The notes: generated by a model not told the origin, from the sequence alone. A stretch of DNA of 64,000 nucleotides from Bacteroidia bacterium (GCA_030427585.1 JAUIBW010000016.1:50903-114902), one strand, 5' to 3'. Numbered from the stretch's first letter, positions 28,040 to 37,719 are shown. Numbers and translations: made by a program.

Positions 28040-29104
28040 ATGAGTGCAGTCTATATAACCGGTATCGGATCTATTTCATCTCAAAAAACTTTTGACAATA
28101 CCGAGTTTTTGAAAGAAATCAATACCTATACAGACAATGTGATTTCTGTGGTTAACCCAAATTATAAAGAATACATCCCGCCCGCAGCAGCACGTAGAAT
28201 GGCAAAAGGTATTAAAATGGGGGTTGTTGCCTCTAAAATTGCATTGGCAGATGCAAACATAGATAACGTTGATGCTATTATTACAGGAACAGGAATGGGA
28301 TGTGTTAGGGATTCAGAAAAATTTGTTAGTGCCATTATAGACAATAACGAACAATACCTCACTCCTACTTCATTTATACAGTCAACTCATAATACAGTTG
28401 GTGGGCAAATCGCTCTGGGGCTTCAGTGTAAAGGTTACAATTTTACATATGTACATGCAAGTGCATCTTTTGAATCAGCATTATTAGATGCCCAATTACA
28501 ACTAGAAAATGATGAGGCTAATACTATTCTAATCGGAGGTGTTGATGAGCATGGTGATCATACGATTACGATCCACAAACTTATTAATCATATCAAATCA
28601 GAAAAAACGGATGCTACCAAGATATTGGATTCAAAAACTGAAGGAGCAATATTTGGTGAAGGGGCAAACTTCTTTGTTGTATCAAATCAAAAACAAGACT
28701 CGAGCTATGCCCAGGTTATAGCAATACAAACCTATAATACATTAGCTGAAACCGAAGTTTCTCATGCAGCTCAACTATTTTTAAAGGATAACAACTTAGA
28801 TATTAACGATATAGATGCTATTGTATTAGGAAATAATGGAGATGTAAAATACGATACATTTTACAATGAGTTAAGCTCAAACCTATTCAAAGACACACAA
28901 CAGATATATTATAAACATTTAAGTGGTGAATTTAATACCGCATCGTCTTTTGGAGTATGGTTAGCTTCAAAAATCCTGAAAACACAAGAGTTACCAGAAG
29001 TAGTTCGGTTAAATAAAAAATCAGTATCAAACTTTACTACTATTTTATTATACAATCAATACAGAGGAGAGAATCATAGTTTCACTTTACTGCGTAAATG
29101 CTAA
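28040..29104 (+). CDS. Chain-length-factor-like ketosynthase (Cys replaced by Ser)
   Basis: A 354-residue KS fold. Aligning NFTYVHASASFESAL with the NFTISAACASGSHAI of the first synthase puts Ser141 at the nucleophile position, and the usual two His motifs are absent. It is therefore likely a CLF partner of the preceding synthase, setting polyene length. It is the first gene of a run with overlaps at four successive junctions (29098, 29867, 30465, 31073). Confidence 0.82.
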   Translation: MSAVYITGIGSISSQKTFDNTEFLKEINTYTDNVISVVNPNYKEYIPPAAARRMAKGIKMGVVASKIALADANIDNVDAIITGTGMGCVRDSEKFVSAIIDNNEQYLTPTSFIQSTHNTVGGQIALGLQCKGYNFTYVHASASFESALLDAQLQLENDEANTILIGGVDEHGDHTITIHKLINHIKSEKTDATKILDSKTEGAIFGEGANFFVVSNQKQDSSYAQVIAIQTYNTLAETEVSHAAQLFLKDNNLDINDIDAIVLGNNGDVKYDTFYNELSSNLFKDTQQIYYKHLSGEFNTASSFGVWLASKILKTQELPEVVRLNKKSVSNFTTILLYNQYRGENHSFTLLRKC

Positions 29105-29874
29105 ATTTTAAATACGTAAATAGAATAACAGCACTCGCTTTTTTGGTTTTGCATATAACCAATTATTCATTAGAAGTACCATTATGGTCTTATTTCTTAT
29201 TGGGTTTTGTATGGTTACTTATTACCATGGCTGGGTCTGGATTTATACAATGGAATTACCATTTTACATCTCTTAATGCTAATAAGGATATAAAAAACAA
29301 CCAAGTTGCCATTACTTTTGATGATGGACCAAATCCCGAATATACACCTCAAGTATTAAAACTCTTAAAGCAATATAATGCAAAAGCTACCTTTTTCTGC
29401 ATTGGCAAGCATATTGAGGCTTATCCCGATTTGGTTAAAGAGAGTATTAAACAAGGACATGTTATTGGCAATCACACATATTCACATCCTAATTCTTTTG
29501 GTTTTTTAAAAACAGAAGACGTAATTTCAGAATTACAACAAACCAATGCCGTAGCTAAAAAAGTAACAGGGTTAACTATGCGACTGTACAGACCGGCTTT
29601 CGGAGTAACAAATCCAAGAATTAAAAAAGCATTAAAAGTAACAGGGTTACAATCTATAGGATGGAATGTTAGATCTCTGGATACCACATCCCGAAGCTCG
29701 GATAAAGTACTAAGACGAATAACAAAAAAGCTTTCGAAAGGTGATGTTATTTTACTTCACGACACAAGTTCAAAAACAATAATTGTTTTGGAACAGTTAT
29801 TGTTATTTTTACAACAACAAAATATAGAATCGATTACTATAGATTCTTTATTTAAGATAAAAGCATATGCCTAA
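29098..29874 (+). CDS. NodB-type polysaccharide deacetylase with membrane anchor
   Basis: The 258-residue protein has two N-terminal membrane segments (residues 8-50). The NodB fold follows, with the metal-binding Asp pair in ITFDDGPNPEYT and the HxxxH motif in NHTYSHPN, plus RPAFGV and VILLHD. These enzymes deacetylate N- or O-acetyl groups in the envelope. A role in deacylation of a pigment intermediate is possible; peptidoglycan is the default alternative. It overlaps both neighbours. Confidence 0.88.
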   Translation: MLNFKYVNRITALAFLVLHITNYSLEVPLWSYFLLGFVWLLITMAGSGFIQWNYHFTSLNANKDIKNNQVAITFDDGPNPEYTPQVLKLLKQYNAKATFFCIGKHIEAYPDLVKESIKQGHVIGNHTYSHPNSFGFLKTEDVISELQQTNAVAKKVTGLTMRLYRPAFGVTNPRIKKALKVTGLQSIGWNVRSLDTTSRSSDKVLRRITKKLSKGDVILLHDTSSKTIIVLEQLLLFLQQQNIESITIDSLFKIKAYA

Positions 29875-30484
29875 AATTGTTTATTTACTACTATTTATAG
29901 TTACTACACTATCTGCACAAACAGAAATGAGTGCTATAGAAGCCAACGCTTTAAAAACAAAAGTAAAAGCTCTTGCTACCGCAACAAAAACTATTTCGAG
30001 TGATTTTACGCAATACAAGCACATGGATTTTTTGTCGAATGATATTATCACAACAGGAAAACTTGCTTTTAAAACACCAAATATTGTAAAATGGGAATAT
30101 GTAGAGCCTTTTGAATATTCTGTGTTGTTCAAAAACAAAATACTATACATTAATAATGAAGGCAATAAAAGCAACATCGATATAGGATCTAGCGAGCAGT
30201 TTAAACAACTAAACAGGCTTATCATTAATAGTGTTAAAGGAGATATGTTTAATGACGCTGAATTTAGTATCGGTTATTATAAAAACAAAGGTAATAGCGA
30301 AGTACATTTTAGTCCTAAAGACAAAAAATTCGAAAAATTTATTAAAGCATTTCACATTACATTTAATTCTAAAGGGGATGTTATTGAAGTAAAAATGATA
30401 GAGCCTTCAAATGATTATACCAGAATAGTATTTAGTAACAGAGTCTTAAACAAACCTTTGGCAGATGAGATATTTGCTCATTAG
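29867..30484 (+). CDS. LolA-like outer-membrane lipoprotein carrier
   Basis: A 205-residue periplasmic protein with a signal peptide (PKIVYLLLFIVTTLSAQ) and the LolA core (TISSDFTQYKHMDFL, GKLAFKTPNIVKWEYVEPFEYSVLF). LolA-like carriers shuttle lipids between membranes. LolA-like genes are a recurring part of aryl polyene loci, where they are thought to carry the pigment lipid to the outer membrane. It overlaps the next gene by 20 bases. Confidence 0.87.
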   Translation: MPKIVYLLLFIVTTLSAQTEMSAIEANALKTKVKALATATKTISSDFTQYKHMDFLSNDIITTGKLAFKTPNIVKWEYVEPFEYSVLFKNKILYINNEGNKSNIDIGSSEQFKQLNRLIINSVKGDMFNDAEFSIGYYKNKGNSEVHFSPKDKKFEKFIKAFHITFNSKGDVIEVKMIEPSNDYTRIVFSNRVLNKPLADEIFAH

Positions 30485-31076
30485 TTTTTGTTTTATATGT
30501 ATAGGATGCGCTTCCTATTCTAAGAAAAATAATTTCATTAAAAGAAAAACATCTGATATCGAAATAAGAAACTTATATTTTTCGGACAAGACGCAAGATT
30601 ATGTATACAAAGCAAATATCGATGTTTACAAAAAACATTTTGGCGGGATTTTTATTGTAAAAAAGATTGAAGATAATAATCATCGTATCGTCTTTACTAC
30701 AGAAATGGGAAACAAAATTTTTGACTTTTCATTTATTGACGAAAACTTTACTGTAAATTATATCTTAGAAGACTTCAATAAAAAGATTTTAATAAACATT
30801 TTAAAAAAAGATTTTAAAGCATTGATTGAAGAAACTCCTACCCCTTTAAATACATTTTCGCATCAAAACGATATTGTTTTTGAAACCGAAATTAATAATG
30901 ATAAACATTATTATTACAATATCAATAATACAATACATAAAATTGTTAGAACTGGGAATAGAAAAGAAAAAGTAGTTTTTACATTTTCAGAAATTAGTGA
31001 TACTATTGCAAATCTAATTACGATTGAGCATAAGAATTTAAAGCTTAAAATTAATTTAAAATCGATTCAAAAATGA
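30465..31076 (+). CDS. Hypothetical lipoprotein
   Basis: A 203-residue protein with a lipoprotein signal (MRYLLISFCFICIGCASYS, lipobox Cys15). The mature part is Lys- and Ile-rich, beta-like, and resembles the LolB-like small lipoproteins that often follow LolA-like genes. That match is by position and general composition only. It may be the outer-membrane acceptor of the carrier upstream. Confidence 0.72.
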   Translation: MRYLLISFCFICIGCASYSKKNNFIKRKTSDIEIRNLYFSDKTQDYVYKANIDVYKKHFGGIFIVKKIEDNNHRIVFTTEMGNKIFDFSFIDENFTVNYILEDFNKKILINILKKDFKALIEETPTPLNTFSHQNDIVFETEINNDKHYYYNINNTIHKIVRTGNRKEKVVFTFSEISDTIANLITIEHKNLKLKINLKSIQK

Positions 31077-31669
31077 GAAATCTTTTATTGATCATCACCT
31101 TTCTTGGTGTTTTTGTAACAGCCTCTGCACAAAACAAGACATCTTTTGGATTAAGGGGTGGAGTTAATATTTCGGATCTTTCTAATGCCAATTTAGAGCC
31201 CAAAGCAGGAGCTTATATAGGAGCTTTTTTACATTTTAGATTCTCAGAACTATATGCGCTTCAGCCCGAAGTAGGATATTCTAACCAAGGAGGCAGCAAC
31301 AAATTTTCGAATGGAGATGATCTCGAAATCCATTATGTTTCAATATCTGCTACTAATAAATTTTTTGTTAGAAATACAGGGTTACATTTGATCATTGCAC
31401 CAAGCCTTGATTTTGATTTTGACGATACCCCGGTAAGCCTGGTAAACAGAGAAGAAGGTAATGACATTACCTTTGTAGATCTCTCTTTTGCAGTAGGTCT
31501 TGGTTACGAATTTAAAAACGGAATTGCTATAGAAGCTAGATATAAACATGGCACATTAGATGTATTTTCTGGTGATTTTCATGATTTTTCAACACAATCG
31601 ATATACGAAGAAAAGAATCAATTTAATCGCGTTTTTCAAATTGGCTTGTCGTATAGATTTAATTTCTAA
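31073..31669 (+). CDS. Outer-membrane beta-barrel protein (PorT-like)
   Basis: The 198-residue protein has a signal peptide (MRNLLLIITFLGVFVTASAQ) and alternating beta strands ending in FQIGLSYRFNF, the terminal-aromatic signature of outer-membrane barrels. FGLRGGVNISDLS is the usual opening of the Bacteroidetes PorT-like family. It overlaps the lipoprotein gene by 4 bases and may form the outer-membrane site for the pigment system. Confidence 0.88.
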   Translation: MRNLLLIITFLGVFVTASAQNKTSFGLRGGVNISDLSNANLEPKAGAYIGAFLHFRFSELYALQPEVGYSNQGGSNKFSNGDDLEIHYVSISATNKFFVRNTGLHLIIAPSLDFDFDDTPVSLVNREEGNDITFVDLSFAVGLGYEFKNGIAIEARYKHGTLDVFSGDFHDFSTQSIYEEKNQFNRVFQIGLSYRFNF

Positions 31670-31675
31670 TTACAT

Positions 31676-32041
31676 ATGTTACTAAAAGATTTTTACACCG
31701 CAAATACATTAGAGACTGTTGAAAATATATCGACAGCAACTATTACCATCAACAAAAACCATGAGATTTTCAAAGGACATTTTCCAGGAAACCCTGTAAC
31801 ACCAGGTGTTTGTATGATGCAAATCATAAAAGAGTTAACAGAAGGTATCGTCGATAAAAAACTATTTATGCAATCCTCTAGTAATATTAAATTTATGGCT
31901 ATTATAAATCCGGAAAAAAATCCAGATTTAGTTTTAACTTTAGACATTACCCAAACAGATGATACTTATAAAGTAAAAAATGTAACAACATTTGAAGATA
32001 CAGTTGCTTTAAAATTAACTGCAAATTTTAAAACAAAGTAG
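31676..32041 (+). CDS. Hotdog dehydratase-like protein (FabA/FabZ/ApeI type)
   Basis: A 121-residue single hotdog with the signature FKGHFPGNPVTPGVCMMQ. The FabZ LPHR motif is absent and the FabZ Glu position is Gln, so if active it would use the ApeI-like arrangement with the His of GHFPG. It closes the coupled block that starts at the CLF gene. It is the third dehydratase-like gene of the locus, with no dehydratase function proven. Confidence 0.82.
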   Translation: MLLKDFYTANTLETVENISTATITINKNHEIFKGHFPGNPVTPGVCMMQIIKELTEGIVDKKLFMQSSSNIKFMAIINPEKNPDLVLTLDITQTDDTYKVKNVTTFEDTVALKLTANFKTK

Positions 32042-32050
32042 ATTTATATA

Positions 32051-32183
32051 TGAAACAAATTCTAAAAATATTGTCACAAAAGAAAATATTTAAAATTTTT
32101 AATGAGAGAATGTAATGATTATCATACGTTCCTAATCTCATATTTTTAATGTATTTACCATATAATTACCAAAACCTAAACGA
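32051..32183 (+). promoter_or_regulatory. Intergenic element A (paralogue of element B at 37581), with hairpin
   Basis: The intergenic DNA before the 32184 gene aligns with that before the 37720 gene: TGAAAC start, ATTTTTAATG, a hairpin, AT-rich DNA, then TAAACG(A/T)GTGAAA containing the GTG start. The hairpin spans 32108-32131: GAATGT with ACGTTC (one G-T pair), a bulged A, then ATGA with TCAT. No T-run follows. It may be a leader RNA element or a processing site inside the operon. Confidence 0.6.
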
Positions 32184-32681
32184 GTGAAATTTTTGATTGC
32201 ATTCATATCATTACTATCTTTTACTATGCTATCGATAGATTTGGATACTATAAGAATTGCATATAGAGAAGCTGCTCACGACAAAACAAAAGTAGCTGCG
32301 CTTAATGAGCAACTTGCACCTGTAAATAAAGAAGATGATATTGTTTTGGTCGCTTATAAAGGAGCGGCTATTACATTGCGGGCGAAGTATGAAAAAAGTT
32401 TAAAAGAAAAAAAACAACTGTTTATAGAAGGAGTTTCATATATTGAATTTGCTATAAAAAAGTCACCAAATGCTGTCGAACCTCGTTTTATACGTATAGG
32501 AATACAAGAAAATACCCCTAGATTGCTAAAATATAAATCTAATATAAAAGAAGATAAATTATTTCTGCTTAAACAATACAAGACGATACAACCTAAAATT
32601 TTAAAAAAGCATATCGGTGAGTACATTTTGCAATCGAAAGCTTTTAGCGATGAAGAAAAAGCAGTAATTTTAGTTCCTTAA
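32184..32681 (+). CDS. Conserved hypothetical protein of the pigment locus
   Basis: A 165-residue protein with a GTG start and a weak signal peptide (MKFLIAFISLLSFTMLS). It is helical, with a repeated Lys/Glu-rich pattern (YREAAHDKTKVAALNEQ, YEKSLKEKKQLFIEGVSYIEFAIKK). The layout suggests a small all-helical periplasmic protein. I recall proteins of this kind next to flexirubin genes but know no function. Element A directly precedes it. Confidence 0.68.
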   Translation: MKFLIAFISLLSFTMLSIDLDTIRIAYREAAHDKTKVAALNEQLAPVNKEDDIVLVAYKGAAITLRAKYEKSLKEKKQLFIEGVSYIEFAIKKSPNAVEPRFIRIGIQENTPRLLKYKSNIKEDKLFLLKQYKTIQPKILKKHIGEYILQSKAFSDEEKAVILVP

Positions 32682-32702
32682 AAATTGAAACACTTCAATT
32701 GA

Positions 32703-33887
32703 GTGATAAAAGAGTTTACAAAGCAAAAAATCGACCTATTTAACGTATGTGTAATAATTCCTACCTACAATAATTGCAAAACATTACGAAGGGTTGTAGA
32801 TGGTGTATTATCTTACACTAAAAGTATTATTGTCGTAAACGATGGAGCCACAGACACTACTCCAGAGATCTTAAAAGATTATCCTCAAATTCAACAAATC
32901 CATCTGCCAAAAAACAAAGGAAAAGGTAATGCTTTGCGTATTGGGTTTGTAGCTGCACAAAAACAAGGGTTTAAGTATGCAATTACTATAGATTCTGATG
33001 GTCAGCATTTTCCCGAAGATATTCCTGCTTTTATTACAGCTTTAGAAACATCAGAAAATAAAAACCTCTTGCTCATTGGTGCAAGAAATATGAGTCAGGA
33101 AAGTGTTCCTAAAAAGAGTAGCTTCGGTAATAAGTTTTCTAATTTCTGGTTTTGGGTAGAAACAGGTACAAAGCTTCAGGATACCCAATCTGGATATAGA
33201 CTATATCCTCTGGAAGAATTAGCAAAATTGAATTTTTATACCTCTAAATTTGAATTTGAAATAGAGGTTATTGTAAAAGCGGCATGGAGTGATGTAATTG
33301 TAAAAAATATTCCGATACAAGTATTATATGATGAAACCGAACGGGTATCACATTTTAGACCTTTTAAAGACTTTACCCGAATAAGTATTCTTAACACCTG
33401 GTTGGTTACAGTGGCTTTTGTATATATAAAGCCTAGAAATTTATTTCGGAAAGTTAAAAAAAAAGGAGTAAAACGTTTCTTTTTTGAAGATTTCTTAGAA
33501 AGCCAGGATTCCCCACAAAAAAAAGCATTATCCGTAGCCTTGGGAGTTTTTATAGGGATATCACCACTATGGGGATTTCACACAGTACTTGTGCTGTTTT
33601 TTGCTGTCGCTTTAAAGCTAAATAAGGTAATTGCTTTTGCTTTTTCTAATGTAAGCTTGCCTCCGTTCATTCCGTTTATCATTTTTATGAGCTTAAAAGT
33701 TGGTAGTTTTGTTTTAAGAGAACCTCAACCATCATTCGCTAATATTAGTGAAAATTTTGAAATGATAAAAAGCCTTAAAACCTATATTGTGGGTAGTTTT
33801 ACTTTAGCTATAATTTCTGCTATTATGTTAGGAATTTTAGGATATGTATTTATTACCATTTTTTATAGAAAAAATAATGCATCATAA
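32703..33887 (+). CDS. Glycosyltransferase family 2 fused to DUF2062
   Basis: The 394-residue protein begins at GTG 32703. Residues 14-230 are a GT-A glycosyltransferase of the DPM1-like type (VIIPTYNNCKTL, VVNDGATDTT, metal site D97-S-D99 in TIDSDGQHFPED). Residues 265-390 are a membrane DUF2062 domain (LGVFIGISPLWGFHTVLVLFF, PPFIPFIIF). The fusion is found in Bacteroidetes pigment loci. It may glycosylate a lipid carrier or pigment intermediate; the acceptor is unknown. It overlaps the MMPL gene by one base. Confidence 0.87.
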   Translation: MIKEFTKQKIDLFNVCVIIPTYNNCKTLRRVVDGVLSYTKSIIVVNDGATDTTPEILKDYPQIQQIHLPKNKGKGNALRIGFVAAQKQGFKYAITIDSDGQHFPEDIPAFITALETSENKNLLLIGARNMSQESVPKKSSFGNKFSNFWFWVETGTKLQDTQSGYRLYPLEELAKLNFYTSKFEFEIEVIVKAAWSDVIVKNIPIQVLYDETERVSHFRPFKDFTRISILNTWLVTVAFVYIKPRNLFRKVKKKGVKRFFFEDFLESQDSPQKKALSVALGVFIGISPLWGFHTVLVLFFAVALKLNKVIAFAFSNVSLPPFIPFIIFMSLKVGSFVLREPQPSFANISENFEMIKSLKTYIVGSFTLAIISAIMLGILGYVFITIFYRKNNAS

Positions 33888-36800
33888 TGGATAGCTTTTT
33901 TTATAGTTTATATACATCTATTGTTTCTAGAAAAGTAATGAGCTTTGGAATATTTGTACTCATTATTTCTGGTTTGCTATTTATTGCTTCAAAAATTCAA
34001 TTTGAAGAGGATATTACTAAATTAATTCCTACAAATGATAAGACGTCTGAGATTCAAAAAGTATTAAAAACAGTAAACTTTGCTGATAAAATTATAGTAA
34101 ACATTACGCGCGAACCCAAAGGATCGGTTGATGATCTTACTCAATATGCAGCACAATTTATTGATAGTGTTACTACAAAATCTGGTGAACATATTACCAA
34201 AATCCAAGGTAAAGTTGAAGAAGAAGATATTTTTAACACCTTAGATTTTGTTTACAAAAACCTTCCTCTTTTTTTACAAGAAAGTGACTATAAAGACATT
34301 AAAAATAAAATTCGAAAAGATAGTATCGAAGCGATAACAAATAGTAATTATAAAACTTTAATTTCTCCTACAGGAATTATCGCAAGAGATAATATTTTAA
34401 AGGACCCTTTGGGATTATCATTTATTGCCTTAAAAAAATTACAACAACTTAGTTTTGGAGATGATTTCACATTACACAATGGTTTCTTACTTAGTAAAGA
34501 TCAGAATCATGTTTTATTATTTATAACGCCTAAGCTAAAATCCAGTGAAACAGACAAGAATGCCAAATTTGTAGAGGAGCTTTATCAAATAAACGATCAA
34601 CTTAATGATCATTTTAAAGGTAAAGTACAAAGCGAATATTTTGGAGGTACTTTAATTGCTGTAGCAAATGCCAAACAAATAAAACGCGATATCCAACTAA
34701 CCATTAGTATCGCTATTACGATTTTATTAATCATACTTATCTTCTTTTATAGAAAAATTACTATTCCGATTATTTTATTTGTTCCAACAATTTTTGGTGG
34801 GCTATTAGCCATTGCTTTATTGTTCTTAATTCGCGAAAAAATTTCTGCAATATCTCTGGGTATTGGTTCTGTACTACTGGGGGTTACTTTGGATTATTCG
34901 CTTCATATCTTAACACACATAAGAAGTAACACTAATATAAAAGCAGTTTATAAAGAAATTACTACTCCGGTTTTAATGAGTAGTTTAACTACCGCTTTAG
35001 CATTTTTATGTTTATTATTTTTAGAATCGCAAGCACTTCAGGATTTAGGTATTTTTGCAGCAATTAGCGTTGTAGGCTCTTCTTTTTTTGCATTACTATT
35101 TATCCCACAGGTTTATAAAAGCACTGCTCAAAAAAAGCCAAAAACAACACTAATCGATAATGCCGCTCAATATCCTTTACATAAAAACAAATGGATAATT
35201 ATATCATTATCATTAGTACTAATAATAAGTTTGTTCACTTATAGTAAAGTACAATTTAACAATGATATTTCTAAACTAAACTTCGAGCCACAGGAGTTAA
35301 AAGATGCACAATTAAGATTAGATGCTTTAACTAATATTGCCTCAAAATCAATTTACCTGGCAGCCTATGAAAATTCGGAGCAAGGTACTTTACAGGTAAA
35401 TGACAAGATTTTTGAAAAGCTACAACTACTAAAAAATGAAGGAAAAGTAATCGATTTTAGCTCTATTGGGTCTTTAATCTATTCAGAAAAAACGCAAAAA
35501 GAAAGAATATCGAAATGGAATTCTTTTTGGAACACAAATACAATAGCAAGCACAAAAGCTAACCTTATTGAAAGTGGAAACAAATTAGGTTTTAAGCCTA
35601 CTAGTTTTAATGCATTTTACACCCTCTTGGAGTCGAATTTTAAGCCTTTAAAAATTACAGATTACAATGCCTTAAAAACAATTTCTATAGCAGATTATAT
35701 AACCACAAAAGAAGATTTCGTTACCGCAACAACGCTCGTTAAAGTAAAAGATGAAAATGCGCAGCATGTAGTTAATATGTTTAAAGATCAACCTCAGACT
35801 ATAGTTATCGACAGAAAACATATGAATGAAACCTTTTTAGGGAATCTAAAAAATGACTTTAATAAATTAGTGGGCTACTCATTAATTGTGGTATTACTTA
35901 TCCTTTTATTCTTTTACAGAAGCTTATCTCTTACCTTGGTAACAAGTATTCCCATAGCGATCACCTGGTTACTAACCATCGGGATAATGGGGTTATTCTC
36001 ATTAGAGTTTAACATCTTTAATATTATAATTTCGACCTTTATTTTTGGTTTGGGAATTGACTATAGTATTTTTATGACTAATGGGTTATTGCATGAATAT
36101 AGAACAGGAGAAAAAGCAGTGGCAACTCATAAAACCTCTATTATTTTATCTGTTATTACCACTATTTTGGGAGTAGGTGTTTTAATATTTGCCAAACACC
36201 CTGCGCTATATACGATATCATTACTTTCTATTATAGGTATACTATCGGCAATTGTTATATCATTCACCATCCAACCTCAATTATTTAGACTTTTTATTGG
36301 GAGTAAGACAAAAAGACCAATAACACTTAGGCTATTTTTACATTCTATTCTTTCTTTTGCCTACTATGGTTTAGGAGGTATTTTGCTTTCGTTATTTAGT
36401 GTAGTTCTGATAAAAATTATCCCATTACCAAAAAAAATGAAAATGAAATGGTTTCATAAAATAATGTCAAAATTTATGGGATCGGTACTATATACAAATC
36501 CATTTGTACGTAAAAAAATCATTAACCAAAATAATGAAACCTTTGAGAAACCTGGAGTTATTATTGCCAATCATACTTCTTTCTTAGATATTTTGGCGAT
36601 AGGAATGTTATACCCAAAAATTATTTTCCTGGTAAACGATTGGGTATACAACTCCCCTATTTTTGGAAAAGCAGTACAACTAGCTGGCTTTTACCCTGTA
36701 TCTAGTGGTATAGAGAATGGATTAGAGCATTTAAAGAAAAAAGTTGATCAAGGCTATTCACTTATAGCCTTTCCTGAAGGAACAAGATCTAATACCAACA

Positions 36801-37576
36801 AAATTAAACGATTTCACAAAGGAGCATTTTATCTGGCAGAACAATTTGGCTTAGACATCATTCCGGTACTAATACACGGAAATTCTGAAGTACTCCCTAA
36901 AGGAAGTTTTATTATTAAAGACGGTAGCATAACTATCAAAATACTCGATAGGATAAAAGGAAACAATACTAGTTTTGGCCAAAACTATGCTAGAAAAACA
37001 AAACAAATTGGAGCATATTTTAAAAGCGAATTTGAGAAACTTAGAAATGAGATAGAGCATGATGAGTATTTTAACAATAGTATTCTCGAAGAATACCGAT
37101 ACAAAGGTGATCCTCTTTATAAAGAAATACTAAAAGATCTAAAAACGAATAAAGAGATTTACAAAATAATTATAGACACAATTGGAAAAAAAGAAACCAT
37201 ACTTCATATTTCTAAAGATGCAGGTCAATTAGATTTTCTGTTATCTTTAGATAGTCCAGACAGGAAGATTATTACCTATATAGAAAATAAAAACACACGA
37301 GATATTGTAAAAAACAGCTATATTACTAATAATCATAGTAAAATTATTTGTGTCGATGATATAGAAGAAATAATGGCATATGATGCAAATGTGCTTATTC
37401 TAAATACAGCTACGATTACAGAAAATGAATTAGAAAAGATATTAAGCAGTAAAATTAATCTGTTAGCTATACTAAAAGAAAGTCAAAATATTAATACACA
37501 AATAATTACTAATTTGGGATTCGAGATCAGACACCAAAAGAATAATCTGGTTATTTTAAAAAGCAAAGAAAATTAA
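33887..37576 (+). CDS. MMPL-type RND exporter fused to PlsC-like acyltransferase
   Basis: A 1229-residue fusion. Residues 1-800 are an MMPL/RND lipid exporter with two halves of about six membrane segments each (periplasmic loops after residues 35 and 455; LGVTLDYSLHIL and FGLGIDYSIFM motifs). Residues 840-1075 are a PlsC-type acyltransferase (NHTSFLD, FPEGTRS, GNSEVLPKG). Residues 1090-1229 are a C-terminal domain I cannot name, perhaps a decayed methyltransferase-like Rossmann fold (ETILHISKDAGQLDFLL). The fusion could acylate and export in one step, for example adding the second acyl chain and moving pigment to the periplasm (inference). Confidence 0.9.
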   Translation: MDSFFYSLYTSIVSRKVMSFGIFVLIISGLLFIASKIQFEEDITKLIPTNDKTSEIQKVLKTVNFADKIIVNITREPKGSVDDLTQYAAQFIDSVTTKSGEHITKIQGKVEEEDIFNTLDFVYKNLPLFLQESDYKDIKNKIRKDSIEAITNSNYKTLISPTGIIARDNILKDPLGLSFIALKKLQQLSFGDDFTLHNGFLLSKDQNHVLLFITPKLKSSETDKNAKFVEELYQINDQLNDHFKGKVQSEYFGGTLIAVANAKQIKRDIQLTISIAITILLIILIFFYRKITIPIILFVPTIFGGLLAIALLFLIREKISAISLGIGSVLLGVTLDYSLHILTHIRSNTNIKAVYKEITTPVLMSSLTTALAFLCLLFLESQALQDLGIFAAISVVGSSFFALLFIPQVYKSTAQKKPKTTLIDNAAQYPLHKNKWIIISLSLVLIISLFTYSKVQFNNDISKLNFEPQELKDAQLRLDALTNIASKSIYLAAYENSEQGTLQVNDKIFEKLQLLKNEGKVIDFSSIGSLIYSEKTQKERISKWNSFWNTNTIASTKANLIESGNKLGFKPTSFNAFYTLLESNFKPLKITDYNALKTISIADYITTKEDFVTATTLVKVKDENAQHVVNMFKDQPQTIVIDRKHMNETFLGNLKNDFNKLVGYSLIVVLLILLFFYRSLSLTLVTSIPIAITWLLTIGIMGLFSLEFNIFNIIISTFIFGLGIDYSIFMTNGLLHEYRTGEKAVATHKTSIILSVITTILGVGVLIFAKHPALYTISLLSIIGILSAIVISFTIQPQLFRLFIGSKTKRPITLRLFLHSILSFAYYGLGGILLSLFSVVLIKIIPLPKKMKMKWFHKIMSKFMGSVLYTNPFVRKKIINQNNETFEKPGVIIANHTSFLDILAIGMLYPKIIFLVNDWVYNSPIFGKAVQLAGFYPVSSGIENGLEHLKKKVDQGYSLIAFPEGTRSNTNKIKRFHKGAFYLAEQFGLDIIPVLIHGNSEVLPKGSFIIKDGSITIKILDRIKGNNTSFGQNYARKTKQIGAYFKSEFEKLRNEIEHDEYFNNSILEEYRYKGDPLYKEILKDLKTNKEIYKIIIDTIGKKETILHISKDAGQLDFLLSLDSPDRKIITYIENKNTRDIVKNSYITNNHSKIICVDDIEEIMAYDANVLILNTATITENELEKILSSKINLLAILKESQNINTQIITNLGFEIRHQKNNLVILKSKEN

Positions 37577-37580
37577 AAAA

Positions 37581-37719
37581 TGAAACGAGCATTAAGAAAT
37601 TTCAACAATTATTTCTAAAAGAAAATGTTTACATTTTTAATGCGAGAACGTAGTGGTTACACACGTTCTCAATTTTATATAATTAATTTATTATTAATAA
37701 ATTACTAAAATTTAAACGT
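37581..37719 (+). promoter_or_regulatory. Intergenic element B (paralogue of element A), with strong hairpin
   Basis: The hairpin at 37644-37670 pairs GAGAACGT with ACGTTCTC, then (after one bulged A) GTG with CAC around a GTTA loop. Element A has the same architecture with sequence differences that keep pairing, including A-T against G-C in the inner stem. It ends in TTAAACGTGTGAAA, which contains the GTG start of the oxidoreductase gene. Confidence 0.62.
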
